Assembly (NCBI GenBank): GCA_958510875.1 | Contig: OY294068.1 | Location: forward strand, 13,369,282-13,433,281 | Length of the DNA: 64,000 bases | Reading direction: 5' to 3' | Origin: Endomychus coccineus | Lineage: Eukaryota > Arthropoda > Insecta > Coleoptera > Endomychidae | Shown here: positions 1 to 10,470 of the stretch, one piece after another | How positions within the stretch are numbered: the first letter of the stretch is position 1 | Layout of the letters: every line of letters starts with the position of its first letter | The notes under the pieces: generated by a model | Database searches by the model: none | Told to the model about the DNA's origin: nothing | What the model saw: only the letters and a program-made list of their open reading frames with translations | Translations under genes and position numbers: made by a program

Positions 1-486
1 GCGAGTTGGCTGTGTTAGTGCTTTAAACTTTTGTGTCGAAGAAAACTCGCTAAAACGGCTGCTTGCGAGTTGCGTCCTGCATGTAAAAAAAGTGACACTT
101 ACCTATCGAATTACGTCCCGTGGTTAATCAAAATCTTCCGTTGCATTTCCGTTGTTCTTATATGGTCAAGGGAAACAACTCGGTTTACCAATTTTTTACG
201 TCAGTTCAGCTATAAAAGTGACTGTGGGAATGAACTCAGCAACTGTCGCTGGAACAAGATTAGTTCTTTAATAAATTATTTAAAAATTATTCTAGAAATC
301 TGTTTTTATTGTTACGTTATAATTTAAGATAATTATAAATCATGTTATTAGATGAAACTTAGTTATTTATACGTGTTTTTTGTGGTATTATACTTATATA
401 CTTCTTATCTTGTCAGAAAATGACTGGAGTTTATTTTTAACATAGAATGTGTTTTTACGGAGGGCCGAATTGATGAAAAGCGTTAC
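1..486. other. Unassigned AT-rich sequence
   Basis: No gene is recognisable. A short segment near 70-130 loosely resembles one at about 39985-40040 (both contain a CCCGTGGTTAAT string), suggesting an old dispersed repeat. An open frame at 31-327 has no domain and no splice context. Confidence 0.4.
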
Positions 487-494
487 GTGAATCC

Positions 495-912
495 CACGGT
501 CGTATACACAGGTCTGGAAACTCTATGGTTGACTTGAGTCTCTTACGGGTCGCCTAAGTCGTAGTCCCTCGCTCAGCCACCAGCTAGCGCTTGGATCACG
601 AAGTGGTAAAACGATTTCTATCCGGAATCGCAAGCATCCACTTTTTTGGCATTTCCGCATCTTTCGGCACTTTAAAAACAGAAGTTTCTTGCTTTACACT
701 TTTGTACCCCGTTTTGCATTTCCGCACAATGCACGATCTCGTAATTTGTTTCTAAGAACGCAGGTATTCCTTGTGTTGACAAGTCAACTGACAGTTGTCA
801 GAAAATTCTCCTACGTGACGACTTTTGGTACTACGGGCCAGTCGACGCTTAGCGGACTGACTGCTCACATAGGAAACAACCTCGAGTTTCCAGACCTGTG
901 TATACGACCATG
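495..912 (-). mobile_element. P-superfamily-like small element with THAP exon, copy 1
   Basis: A 418-bp element starts CACGGTCGTATACACAGG and ends with the imperfect inverse. It is flanked by a perfect 8-bp duplication, GTGAATCC, at 487-494 and 913-920. On the minus strand it carries a decayed THAP zinc-finger exon (KCKTGYKS..., PKDAE..KKWMLAIP-type residues). An 8-bp duplication plus a THAP domain is the known signature of P-element transposons, and this size suggests a non-autonomous relative. Three related copies are at 38326, 57826 and 61186. Confidence 0.82.
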
Positions 913-1299
913 GTGAATCCGTAACAGGTCTAATTGGTCAAGACCACCAATAGGCTCCTCTTTCTCTGATACCAGAGGGAGCGTAGAGACAATCTACTCA
1001 GGATCGCAGACCTTCTTCAGAATTATCAATTTATTCATTTTTATTTGTTGGGAAGAAAGAACATTATGTCTATGTTATTCGTTTTGTCTAATGAAAACTG
1101 TACATTTTTTTTATTAGTACGTTGTATTCAGGCTAATTTTCGCCAAAACATTATGTGGATTGATAGAGCTTAGCGGTTTTTTCATTCTCTCAAGGAAGGT
1201 ATTTGGCTACTTTGTAATATGCATTTGAGTGGGGCGTTTGATGCACAGATTTTTTAAATGCATTTTACTGCACTTTTTAATGCACTCTCTGAATATTGC

Positions 1300-1855
1300 T
1301 TTTAATTGCTTGGAACCATTCAGTTAGGGGGTTTCAAGGTCCCTGATTGTGAATCTGACATCGAAATGATTGAAAAATATCTAGATTACATTTAAAAATA
1401 CATTTTATTATGACCCATTTTCTGAATTTCTTTAATATTTTCTGAAATCAGTTGAAAATTGGTATTCGGGGAAATTTCGAGGTCGCTGATTACGAATCCA
1501 AAGTCAAAGTTATTAGAAAATTAATACATTGCATAATCAAATGCAATTTATGTTGACACTATCGGTTGCACTTTGTCATAATTACAATTAGTTTAAAATT
1601 GGTTTACGAAGTCGCTGATTACGAATCTGTAGTCAAAGTTATTAAGAGAATTATAGATTGCATAATAAAATGCATTTAAGGAGCATCATTGCATTTTTTA
1701 ATATTGAATATAATTAGTTGAAAATTGGTTTACCGGAGTTTACGAGGTCGCTAATTACGAATACATAAGTAAAAAATATCAGAAAATTAATAGATTGCAT
1801 GATAAAATGCACTCGAAGTGCATTATTGCATTTTTTATATTAAATACACAAGATA
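1300..1855. repeat. Degenerate tandem array, about 4 units of 130-145 bp
   Basis: A unit containing GTTGAAAATTGGT, then GAGGTCGCTGATTACGAATC, then ATTGCATAATAAAATGCA recurs with landmarks near 1342, 1483, 1613 and 1748. Units are diverged, the first most. No coding potential. It looks like a short satellite patch. Confidence 0.75.
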
Positions 1856-1894
1856 AAATTTTGTCAAATAGTGCTAAGAAAAAAGTTACTCGAT

Positions 1895-2655
1895 AATGTT
1901 GTTAGATTATGTTGCGCATAAATCTACTAACTGTGCTGGTAAATATTTTTCGCATCTGAAACCTTTAATAAACAAACCCACGCACAGTGTTCAAATGAAA
2001 TTGTTTAGATTGCGATGGGACTTATACAGAAACCTCTAAAAAGAATGTATGGTCATAAGTATAGTACTAGAAACATTATTTTGATTATAACCATCAATTC
2101 TATTACAAAAGTGTTAATATTTTAACTAAGAAAACCAATTATAATAAAAGAACAATTCTGGAGATGATTCACATAGAAAGTGACTCCAAGTCTGTAATTC
2201 ATGAAGCAGACATTCAATCATTAAGTCAGATTTATACTAATTCAATTAATTGAACCCCTTGTAAATTCCTACATGCGTCTTTATAATGTAGAATGCTCAA
2301 ATAGCAATATTTCTAATAAGGCCTGACAACGTTTTTATTACCTCATAAATATTTAACATCTCTTACGGTAGTGGATACTCAAGCGTTATGTTTTTGGTTT
2401 CAGTGGTATTCAAACAATGCTTGAAATGACAATATTGTAAGAATATTGCTAAGCAGTGGGTTCTTGATATATGTTCATATACTTAAAACATTGATATAAT
2501 ATACAATTTTAATTACGCGTGTTCCTGTTCGTTTCGGTGATGTGGGCATTTTTAATTGAAATTGGTGCCATAAGGACGCTTTATACTTGATTCAATTAGT
2601 CTTGATAATGGTCGATAAAGACGAATATAATAAGCATATGTTGTTATTTAAACAT
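1895..2655 (+). mobile_element. Penelope-like element 3' fragment (GIY-YIG end plus terminal repeat)
   Basis: Broken frames match the GIY-YIG end of the PLE at 6163-6790 in opposite orientation (NVAHKST.C.GKYFS.LK...). From about 2500 the sequence matches the PLE terminal repeat seen at 5208, 6838, 17520 and 48774. The hammerhead core in this copy is badly eroded near 2590-2640. Nothing is intact. Confidence 0.65.
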
Positions 2656-3105
2656 TCAAACTCAAATATCTCTAAAACTCCAATCAAAAACTTGCAAGAC
2701 TAACTTTTCTTTATAAATTAAATGTAGAATAAGAAAATTTTAACAGTTTTGAGGAATATCCAGTGATGTACAAATTAGAGTTGGAAAAAGGAGAAGCTTC
2801 CTAGTATCTACGCCACTGGATTGCATTGTAAAAGTTTATTTCACTGAAATATGGTATACATTTCAGCATCACCTGTACCAAACAATTTCCGGGGTTGAAT
2901 ATGAAGGGGTGTATCCACCTTAGGAGACACTTTAAAGAAAAGAATTTTAGAGGTTTTTCCACTATTTGACGTACTCTATGTGCTCCCAAATGTTAACCTT
3001 GTATGTTAGGAGATACGTCCGCAGTTTAATTGTGGATAATGCCTAGTAAATCATAAATCAATAAATCTGTTCAAATACTATTTGTATAATGTAAACAATG
3101 GGTTA
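2656..3105. other. No recognisable feature
   Basis: AT-rich sequence without a supported gene. The minus-strand open frame at 2801-2989 has no recognisable motif. Confidence 0.3.
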
Positions 3106-3108
3106 CCC

Positions 3109-3661
3109 TCAGCTAGAGATAAATCGGTATTTAATAAAATGGTTCAGCTTACACTTTTCTATCCCTTCTACATTTCCTAGATATTTGTCTGTACTGTGTT
3201 TTAGAAGTGATAAGCTTTCTTGAGAAATGGTGTGACCTGTATTCAAAATACGTTCGACTACAGCTGATATTTTACCATTATTTTTCTTTATATGGGCAAA
3301 ATGTTCCTTATTACGAGTTAAAATGTTCCTTCTAGTTTGACCCACATAGCATTTTGAACAGGACGATTTTATAAATCCCGGATTTGTCGAAATCGGGAAC
3401 TTTATTAAAGGTGTTACCTAAACGGTGTTTTAGCTTGTTCTTACATCGATAAACTGGTTGTATCACAAATTTACAAAAAAATCTAAGGAAATTATTAATT
3501 ACTGAAGAATGATAAGTGAAATTTTTGAATTTTATTGAAGTATCTGAAAGTAATGGCTCTAATTTGGTTAGTTGGCTACGTTCAAGTTTCCTTTCTTGTT
3601 TAGAAATTTGAAAAATAAAGCTGAACAACTTCAGCAAATTGCGTTGGACAATGGTTACCAC
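3109..3661 (-). pseudogene. Penelope-like retroelement, RT end and GIY-YIG endonuclease fragment
   Basis: Two overlapping minus-strand frames join across a frameshift near 3340. The upstream frame ends with LGNTFNKVPDFDKSGIYKI, the linker and GIY part of PLE endonucleases. The downstream frame starts GQTRRNILTRNKEHF, the YVGQT.R.L..R..EH part of the fold. This is the C-terminus of a Penelope-like polyprotein. The catalytic reverse transcriptase core is not present and the frame is broken, so it is dead. Confidence 0.78.
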
Positions 3662-4361
3662 AAATCCTTGATCAATAATTCAATTTCTAAACAAAGAAAG
3701 AAAGGAAATTGGAATGTAGTTAACTAACCAAATTGGAGTCGTTACCTTCAAATACTTCAATAAAATTCAACAGTTTCCATAGTTTATTTTCTAAATTTTC
3801 AATAGTATTTTTAGTGGATCAGGGCGATTATTTCTTATCAATAGTCTTATAATGTATCCACAGTGTGAATTCTTTTATAATTTCTATGTGGATTTTGCCC
3901 ATGTTTACTTGGGCATTGTTGACATTGCTTAATATTAATGAGCAACAATTTATGCATGCAAATAGAGGTAAAGGGTCTTGACTAGCCCCTCTAAAATAAT
4001 ACCTAGATGCGGCACTGATTTCATCACGAATTTCTGTAAAATATGGTTCCAAGTTACTTCATGAAATCAAAAATATGCATGGTTTCAATTAGTTTATCTC
4101 TTAAGATCTGACTCTAATGCCCAAGTGGAAATCATTATAATAGTTTATCTCTTCCACAAATGGACTGAAACTCGGTACATAGGTTGCTTGTATTGCAAAC
4201 AACAAACACAATAACATTTAGTTCCATTGTCGAATAGCTCATAAACGACAAGATAAACTCATTACTATTAACGTTTAATGAACGAGAGGGGGACAACAAT
4301 TATTCAGCACTCACTGCATTACATCCTGACATCGTAGCCTAGCCAGTTGAAACGTGGACAT
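3662..4361. other. Upstream region of kinase gene A, no gene seen
   Basis: Contains decayed sequence echoing the PLE 3' part at 3540-3600 and a short dispersed motif at 3838-3885 that recurs near 7876 and 49318. The open frame at 3828-4052 (-) is unrecognised. Confidence 0.35.
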
Positions 4362-4369
4362 TATAAATA
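4362..4369 (+). promoter_or_regulatory. Possible TATA box of kinase gene A
   Basis: TATAAATA lies 25 bp upstream of the ATG at 4394. If it is the TATA box, the 5' UTR would be very short, so this is a weak inference from one motif. Confidence 0.25.
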
Positions 4370-4393
4370 ACTCTTCGGCCCTCATTATTAACA

Positions 4394-5170
4394 ATGTGTG
4401 AGAAACTATCAGTGAAACAGCAAAAATTCGTTCGTGATGTAGCCGATCGTGAAGGAATCTCGAATTACGTGATCGAAACAAATCCGGGGTCTATGAAAGG
4501 CGACGGTTACCTCGGTATTATTACAACCGCTCGTATCCCAGATGAGAAAAACAAGAAGAAAGTCTTAAACTTGGTTATAAAATCCGCTCTAGGCGGTGAG
4601 GTTTTGAGGAAACATGCACCTGTAAGACGAGCATACGAGCGCGAAGTATTCATGTACGACGTAGTTTTCCCAGAGTTCCAGAGATTGCAAAAGGATCTGA
4701 ACGTTTCGAGACGCTTCACCAGTATCGTTAAATGCTATGGCACCATGTTGGACGAAAACAACGAATGCCTGGCACTGGAAAATTTGAAAGAGCTAGATTA
4801 CAAATTGTGGGATAGAAAGAAGCCAATGAATTCCGATCACATCAGTTTCGTTTTTGCGGAATATGGAAAATTTCACGCGCTGTCTTTTGGTATGAAAAAA
4901 CTGCGACCGGAGAAATTTCAAGAACTAACGAAGAACATGGCGAATATTTTCGACGGTGCTTTGAGTGAAGATGTTTTGGCGGAATCGACAAAGGCTAATT
5001 TCGAAAGGGCTTTCACGGCAGTAGAAGGGAATATGGAAGCAATGAGGGCGTTGAAGAGATTTCTCGACACAATCAAAACTTTTTTTAGAGATACTATACC
5101 AACGAAAAATAAATACTCAGTCATTACTCACGGAGATTGCTGGTGTAACAACATGATGTTCAAATATGAC
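4394..5170 (+). CDS. Ecdysteroid-kinase-like (CHK-kinase) gene A, exon 1
   Basis: The first 259 codons of an EcKinase-family protein (aminoglycoside-phosphotransferase fold, cytosolic). These enzymes transfer phosphate to a hydroxyl on a small substrate; in silkworm a member phosphorylates ecdysteroids at 22-OH, but the substrate here is unknown. Visible motifs are VIK at residues 61-63 (nucleotide-binding lysine region), ALENLK at 127-132 (hinge) and the catalytic loop HGDCWCNN at 246-253. The exon ends in KYD followed by a GTAAGA donor. Joined in phase to exon 2 at 11535, it makes a 406-residue protein, the usual family length. It is the most diverged of the five copies and the only one on the plus strand. 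The frame runs open to 5383, but that tail is PLE repeat inside the intron. Confidence 0.9.
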
Positions 5171-5207
5171 GTAAGAATTATTTATCAATATAAATACCTA
5201 ATGAATG

Positions 5208-5445
5208 AATTTATTATAAATTCCCGGGAGATAGGTCACACTAACACATATACTTATTATTTTCGTGTTTACGTACGTTTCGGTCTCACGACCATCATTA
5301 GGACGCATCAATATCTAAAACGTGATTTCTTAAAACTAATTGTATCATCACAAGGCGTCCTTATCGCACTAATTTCAATTTAAAATACCCACGTCGCCGA
5401 AACAAACAGAAACACGAGTAATCGAAATTATAACACATTAATGTT
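5208..5445 (-). repeat. PLE terminal repeat with degenerate hammerhead motif
   Basis: Member of the family starting ATATATAAATTC.CGGGA and containing CGTACGTTTCGGTCTCACGA. Read on the minus strand it carries a hammerhead-like block, but the core CTGATGA reads CTAATGA here, so it should be inactive. Together with the repeat at 6838 it brackets the PLE coding remnant at 6163-6790 on the same strand. Confidence 0.7.
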
Positions 5446-6790
5446 TTGAGTAAATGAATCAAGAATCCACTGTCTAGCAATTTTCTTTTAAACTTAGAAG
5501 TCATATCAATGCACAGTTTGTAATACGACTGAATAACTGAAACCAAAAATATAACGCTAAGTATCTAATTTCGAACCAGATGTTGAAGATTTATGAGGTA
5601 ATAGAAAAAGGTTGTCAGACCTTATTAAAAATATTGCTATTTAAGCATTCTACTTAAAATAAACTTTTAACATTATAAAGACTCATGTAGGAATTTGTAA
5701 GGGCTTTAATTACAATAAATTCGTATAAATCTGACTTAATGACTTCTATCATTTACAGACTTGGATTCATGGCATCGATATCAATTAATAGTAATGCTAA
5801 ACGATTTAAATATGAAGTCTATACTTATCTCATAGATAACGCCCACATATTTGTGAGTTGTCTCAGCGTTTCTTAATTATTGTTATATTGCTCACTCGAA
5901 ATATACATTATATTTATTATCTGACTGATAAATATTCAATTATCTACTGTAGTATTGTAATAAATTATACGACACAATACAAACCTCTTGGGGTTTAGGT
6001 TTCTATTTTCCTTTATTCACGTAATACCAGTTTTGTTTAAATAAAGATATTCTTATGTTTTATGTGAATCATCTCAGAATAGAGCTTTTATATTAATTGA
6101 TTTCCTTAGTTAAAATATTAATATTTTTGTTATCGAATCGATTGTTATAATCAAAGCAGTGTTCAGCAAGAACGGTGGAAGTTTTTGTTTCTTGTACCAT
6201 ACTTATGGCCATGCATTCTTTTTTGTAAATATTGCTTAGAGATTCCTGTATAAGTCTCATCGCAATCTAAACAATAATTTAATTTGTATACTGTGTGGGC
6301 TTGTTTATCTTTAGGTATTAAAGATTTTAGATATGAAAAATATTTCCCAACACAGCTAGTAGATTTATGCGCAACATTCATATCATACTTTTTTAAGCAT
6401 TTCTTAATTTTCTCTGAGGTCTCCGGAATGTATGGTAATGTTCAAAAATAACAATTTTTTAATTTTTGGGACAATTTAACAGCGCGATTTGTAAGGCTGT
6501 TTATAACACTTTTTTTTTAATTTGTTGGTGCAACGAAATTGAAGTGAAGATAACGTTGAGACCAAAAAGTTTTTATTCTTCCATCCGCATCATGCCTAAG
6601 GTTCATATCTAGTAATTTATTTTCGTTCATTTCTATTTCACAAGTAAATTGAAGTTTACAGGGGAAATTGCTAAGTTTATTGATCACGTACTGAATTTTA
6701 TCATTGGGAACACACATTAGGCAATCATCTAAATACCATTCAAAGAACGAACAAAATGATTTAAAATTTCTACGGATTCTGGGATATTAA
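5446..6790 (-). pseudogene. Penelope-like retroelement body, RT C-terminus plus GIY-YIG
   Basis: At about 6760-6517 the minus strand reads EWYLDDCLMCVP, the RT catalytic-aspartate region, then LQFTCEIEMNENKLLDMNL, the conserved segment that follows it in PLEs. After a gap, 6381-6163 reads HTVYKLNYCLDCDETYTGIS and KRMHGHK, the GIY-YIG endonuclease. The rest down to 5446 is non-coding 3' sequence shared with the fragments at 17880-18120 and 53640-53870. The frame is interrupted and the N-terminal RT is missing. It lies in the intron of kinase gene A on the opposite strand. Confidence 0.8.
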
Positions 6791-6837
6791 GTTTATATGC
6801 TATTTCTTAATAATGATTCTTGACCCAAATATGGATT

Positions 6838-7055
6838 ATATATAAATTCTCGAGAAATCGGTCACACTAACACATTATTTTCGTTCTTACGTACGTTTCG
6901 GTCTCACGACCATTATCAGAAGACGTATTATGTCTAAAACGGGATTTCTTTAGGCTAATTGTTTCAGCACAAAACGTCCTTAACGCATAGATTTCAATTT
7001 GAAATGCTCACGTCGCGGAAATGAATAGAAACACGAATAATCGAAATTGTAACAC
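6838..7055 (-). repeat. PLE terminal repeat with degenerate hammerhead motif
   Basis: Same family as 5208-5445 and same orientation, at the 5' side of the PLE body. On the minus strand the stem-I strand CGTCTT is kept, but the core reads CTGATAA (position 8 changed) and the 3' stem-I strand reads AAGAACG instead of AAAGACG, so cleavage is not expected. Confidence 0.7.
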
Positions 7056-7949
7056 ATTAATCATCAATCAGTTCACTCAATGGATGTTAACCCATACCTG
7101 GTGTTAGCTATTGGGCCGGACGAATATTGATTTGAATAACAATTGTATTACCAAAATAAATATAGCCTTCTGAAATATGAAAGAGAGTATACCGGAAAAA
7201 TATTCAGAATTAATAAACACATAATACATGGAAAGAGATGATGTTAAATATTCAGTAACAAAAAAGTACCGATTCATATATCGATAAGATTGGGGACAAG
7301 GTTTTCACAAAATTCCGACCAGATCAAGCAGGTCAAAACTGTCAACTCTTCGTTTACATCCTTTTGTTCTCTGATTCATATCCTTGTAGTTATATTTTCT
7401 ACATTCATCAATAATATATTGCTGGTTATTCTATATCCGTCGAAGTATTAGTCAGTAAAATAGTTGCTGCACTTTACAGAAGTTACGAGAAAGGTACTCG
7501 AGCGCTTACGAGAAATATACATTCATTTCTCGATTATTGTAATATTATACCATTAACCCTTACTGCAATTAACCAAATAGCTGATTGAACCCCATTGTAT
7601 TGGTCCCTCCATTTTCAAACCGCAAGAAATCGGTGGCTTGAAAATATACCTACGTATTGATTTATTTTTATTTTCAATTAAAAGCCATTTTACACTAAAG
7701 GAAAATAATGATCAAGTGAAAATAATATTTTATTTTATTACTAAAGATATAATAAGTACAATAAAAATCAATGTGGGTACACGGAAAAGTTTTACAATAA
7801 CCAATTTTAACAAACTTTACATTAAATTTAGTTCTGTGTCACTATCACTATTACCTTCATCTAAACCTAAACTTATTTATAGTGTTATAGTATATCCTCA
7901 GTATGAACTCTTTTATAGTTTATTATTATTGAGGAGTGTACATTAGTTA
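7056..7949. other. Intronic AT-rich sequence, nothing recognised
   Basis: Open frame 7638-7946 has no domain. Its end (about 7876-7925) repeats a short motif also near 3838 and 49318, probably old transposon sequence. Confidence 0.3.
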
Positions 7950-8062
7950 TCATCTTGAATAGTAGACTTCCGCGGATTCCGCGTCACAACATCACGACTT
8001 GATGCTAACGTTTCGCCAATCATTACAGGTGACATCTTCAGGGCAGGCTTGAGGCTTTAACT
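7950..8062 (-). repeat. Third PLE-like terminal-repeat family, hammerhead-like, degenerate
   Basis: On the minus strand it reads CCCTGAAGATG...GGCGAAACGTTAGCATC. CTGAAGA and GAAA match the hammerhead core, with a weak 4-bp stem II between them. No matching stem I is seen. A relative with CCGCGGAT and CGTCACAA.A.CACGAC strings is at 20822-20975. Confidence 0.5.
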
Positions 8063-8464
8063 GAAAGATTAGTAATCATACACGTATACAAAGTATTCCA
8101 CCTCAATTACATGCTGTATACAGTTTTTCCAACTTTTACTTACTGGGTTCTTTATCAATTCATATTTAATGAGGTGGAAATATTATTCCTTCTAATATCT
8201 GATTTGACCGATTGGAATAAATACACAATAGTAGGAGGAAAGACGCAACACTGTATGTCCATTTTCTGTTGCAAGTTTTTCACACACGTATTCTTTATCA
8301 ATTTTGAAAAACCGTTAATACTCTTAAAAGATCTCGTTTTCTTTGAATTCTTTTGCATTTATTTGATTGGATATCTTTTGGCACAGAAGCCTTCTTGGGA
8401 ATTTTACGTCATAGGTTTGCCGCCTCAACTTTGTTGCCTAGTATCGAGTTTTCTCTAAGATAGA
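8063..8464. other. Unassigned, possibly retroelement 5' part
   Basis: Frames are open on both strands (8111-8458 plus, 8155-8358 minus), but neither shows a recognisable domain. Confidence 0.3.
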
Positions 8465-8765
8465 GCACTCCATTTGGTGGTTGATGGAGTATCTTCCGAT
8501 ATAATGGTTATCAACGCTGGTGTTCCACAGGGAACTGTCTTGGTACCAACTTTTTTCTACTCCATATCAACAATCTGCTGGAAGTGACCATCTTTCTCGT
8601 CCACAGCTTTGCAGATGATGGTACACTTCATACCACTTTCTCATCTAGAGCCCCTATACCATCCATCGAAGCTAGAGTAGCGAGACAGGGACAGGTTGAC
8701 GCAATTAATGGAGATCTGGCAAAGATTTTGAAATGGAGATCTCCTGTTTTTCAAACATTATAGGT
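8465..8765 (+). pseudogene. LINE reverse transcriptase fragment
   Basis: Across frame changes the plus strand reads INAGVPQGTVL, then FADDGT. These are the RT motif-4 PQG block and the catalytic F/YADD block of Jockey-like non-LTR elements. Only about 100 residues remain, with frameshifts. A short similar piece (GGAGATCTG...GATTTTGAAATG) recurs near 12570. Confidence 0.7.
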
Positions 8766-9353
8766 TTTTCTCTCGTGTAGTCAAAGTATAAATTAAAAAA
8801 TACGTATATACACACATTCGAAATACTACAGTTACAGAATTGAGGTTAAATAATGAATCCACTGGTCCATTATACAAATAAATACTGTAGCTACATTTAA
8901 ATTGACTCGTGTAGAGAAATAATGAATGCATGACTTTTCATCGCATTAGTTAATATCCTTTGTTTGAAGCATCCGATTTGAATAAAATTTCAAAAACGGA
9001 AATCGTAACCTCTTGTTAACTGAACTGTACCACCATTGTATTCCTTCACAGGATTTGTATAATATATTTTTTCATCATAATTGAACTAATAATAATTTAA
9101 TGGACGTAGGATTTGCGGTTAAATCCACATCTTATCTAAATAGAATGAAACATGTTTTACGAGTTTTGTACGCTAATGCACTGCATTAACGACCTCAAAA
9201 TCGCACAATAACGAGAGATTTTACTTTATAGCAACCAGTACTGCATAAAAACATCGGTATTATTTAAAACACTATTCAACAAAAAAGGAAAACATTTATT
9301 TTAAGTATTATGACAATGAATATTAAAAGAACAGTTATTTAAGTTAGAAAAGG
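8766..9353. other. Intronic, nothing recognised
   Basis: AT-rich, no motif or repeat found by eye. Confidence 0.3.
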
Positions 9354-10470
9354 TTACAATTTCTGACCTCGCTGCATTAACTTGTTGTTGCTGAATATTT
9401 TTCGTTTCCCATGCCGCTTAAGAACCTGAATATCAACGCCACTGATAGCAAGAAAAGTTGCAGAAGTCGTTCTCAGACAATAACCGGTGTAACTTGAAGC
9501 AAATTTTGAATTTTCGGCAATTTTTTGTGGAATTTTCGAAAAGTATGAATGCCAACTGGCTCTACTGTACATTTGTTATGACAATAAAACAGGAAAAATC
9601 GATTCTGATTTTCTGTTTTGGGTCTTAATAGTACTTGTGGTAGATTTCATACCCATTGCAGTCTGAGGGTACAGTAAATACACGTTTTTTCCTTGCTTTG
9701 GTATAGTGTAACATTAGAATCAACATTGTTCTATAATCTTCTATATCTTAAGTTGTAAGACTGCATAATTCTGCACGCCGACATGCACTATTCAGCCTAA
9801 AAATTGATACCACTTTCATTAACAGAAACGTATCGTTAGCTTTCTAACATTTTCCATTGATTTTTTAGGTTCATACTTGTCATTTTGACGTTTCAGGAAA
9901 GCTATTTCCTTTTTATATTGTGAAATATCCGTATTTTGATTGATTTGTATCGTACTTTCTTCTGATCATAGAGTATGTAGCCCATGAACCAGAGGATTTA
10001 AGGACTATTGCCTGAAACAATTAATAAAATTAGTACCTATGTAGTATAACACCTTAACCATATAAAATAACCAACCTTTTCGTAAAATAAGCTAACATTA
10101 AGGTTTCATCAATTTCTTTAAATCTCTTGGTGTTCCTCCACTCGCAGAATATATTATATACTTCCTCGTACCTCTCCTTAGATTTCACCGGAAGTAAACT
10201 AGAAAAAGCTTTCCGAGCTGCGTTTTTTTTTCACCTCGTGTGATAGGCTCGATCCTGCAACCAGGGCAGTCACGATGACACTTGGGCTTGGCAGCCCATT
10301 GTATCTTGCCGCACCACTTTCTCGGGCCATCGGAAAAATTCCGCAGTCGCTGTATTCGAACCCGCGACCGGCAGCCACAGTGATTAGAAGATCGATGCTT
10401 CTACCACTGAGCTACCTGGCCCGAGCTTCGTTTAAGATATCTTCCAAGTCATTTTTATCCGCCATTTCGA
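9354..10470 (-). pseudogene. Decayed Crypton-like tyrosine recombinase
   Basis: Minus-strand pieces in order are: a start MADKNDLEDILNEA near 10465; after a SINE interruption, LLPVKSKERYEEVYNIFCEW, the N-terminal core-binding segment; ACRRAELCSLTT.DIEDY near 9770, the first catalytic Arg region; FTVPSDCNGYEIYHKYY; and SSYTGYCLRTTSATFLAI then VLKRHG near 9500-9400, the HxxR box and following segment. The His of HxxR is Tyr here. Stops and frameshifts abound. The gene is dead and sits in the intron of kinase A. Insect DUF3504-type proteins are the alternative label for the same family. Confidence 0.72.
10222..10420 (-). mobile_element. tRNA-derived SINE inserted in the Crypton-like gene
   Basis: On the minus strand a tRNA-like head has an A box (TAGCTCAGTGGTAG) and a B box (GGTTCGAATAC), with an anticodon loop reading TTCTAAT, as in tRNA-Arg(UCU). 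The tail ends in an A-run (AAAAAAAAAC). A 9-bp duplication with one mismatch, CCGAGCTGC at 10213-10221 and CCGAGCTTC at 10421-10429 (plus strand), flanks it. At 199 bp with poly-A and target-site duplication, this is a SINE and not a tRNA gene. Confidence 0.82.

Noticed and set aside
1..327. 98-residue frame at the window start
   Set aside because: No domain, no splice context, partly resembles a dispersed repeat.
5171..5383. Open-frame extension of kinase A beyond exon 1
   Set aside because: It reads through a consensus donor into PLE terminal repeat; exon 2 homologous to the paralogues lies at 11535.
8111..8458. 115-residue frame with hydrophobic segments
   Set aside because: Overlaps an equally open minus frame, no start context or domain, lies in transposon debris.
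10350..10420. tRNA-Arg gene on minus strand
   Set aside because: A and B boxes are present, but it is followed by unrelated sequence, an A-tail and flanking duplications, and the acceptor stem is not convincing: it is the head of a SINE.
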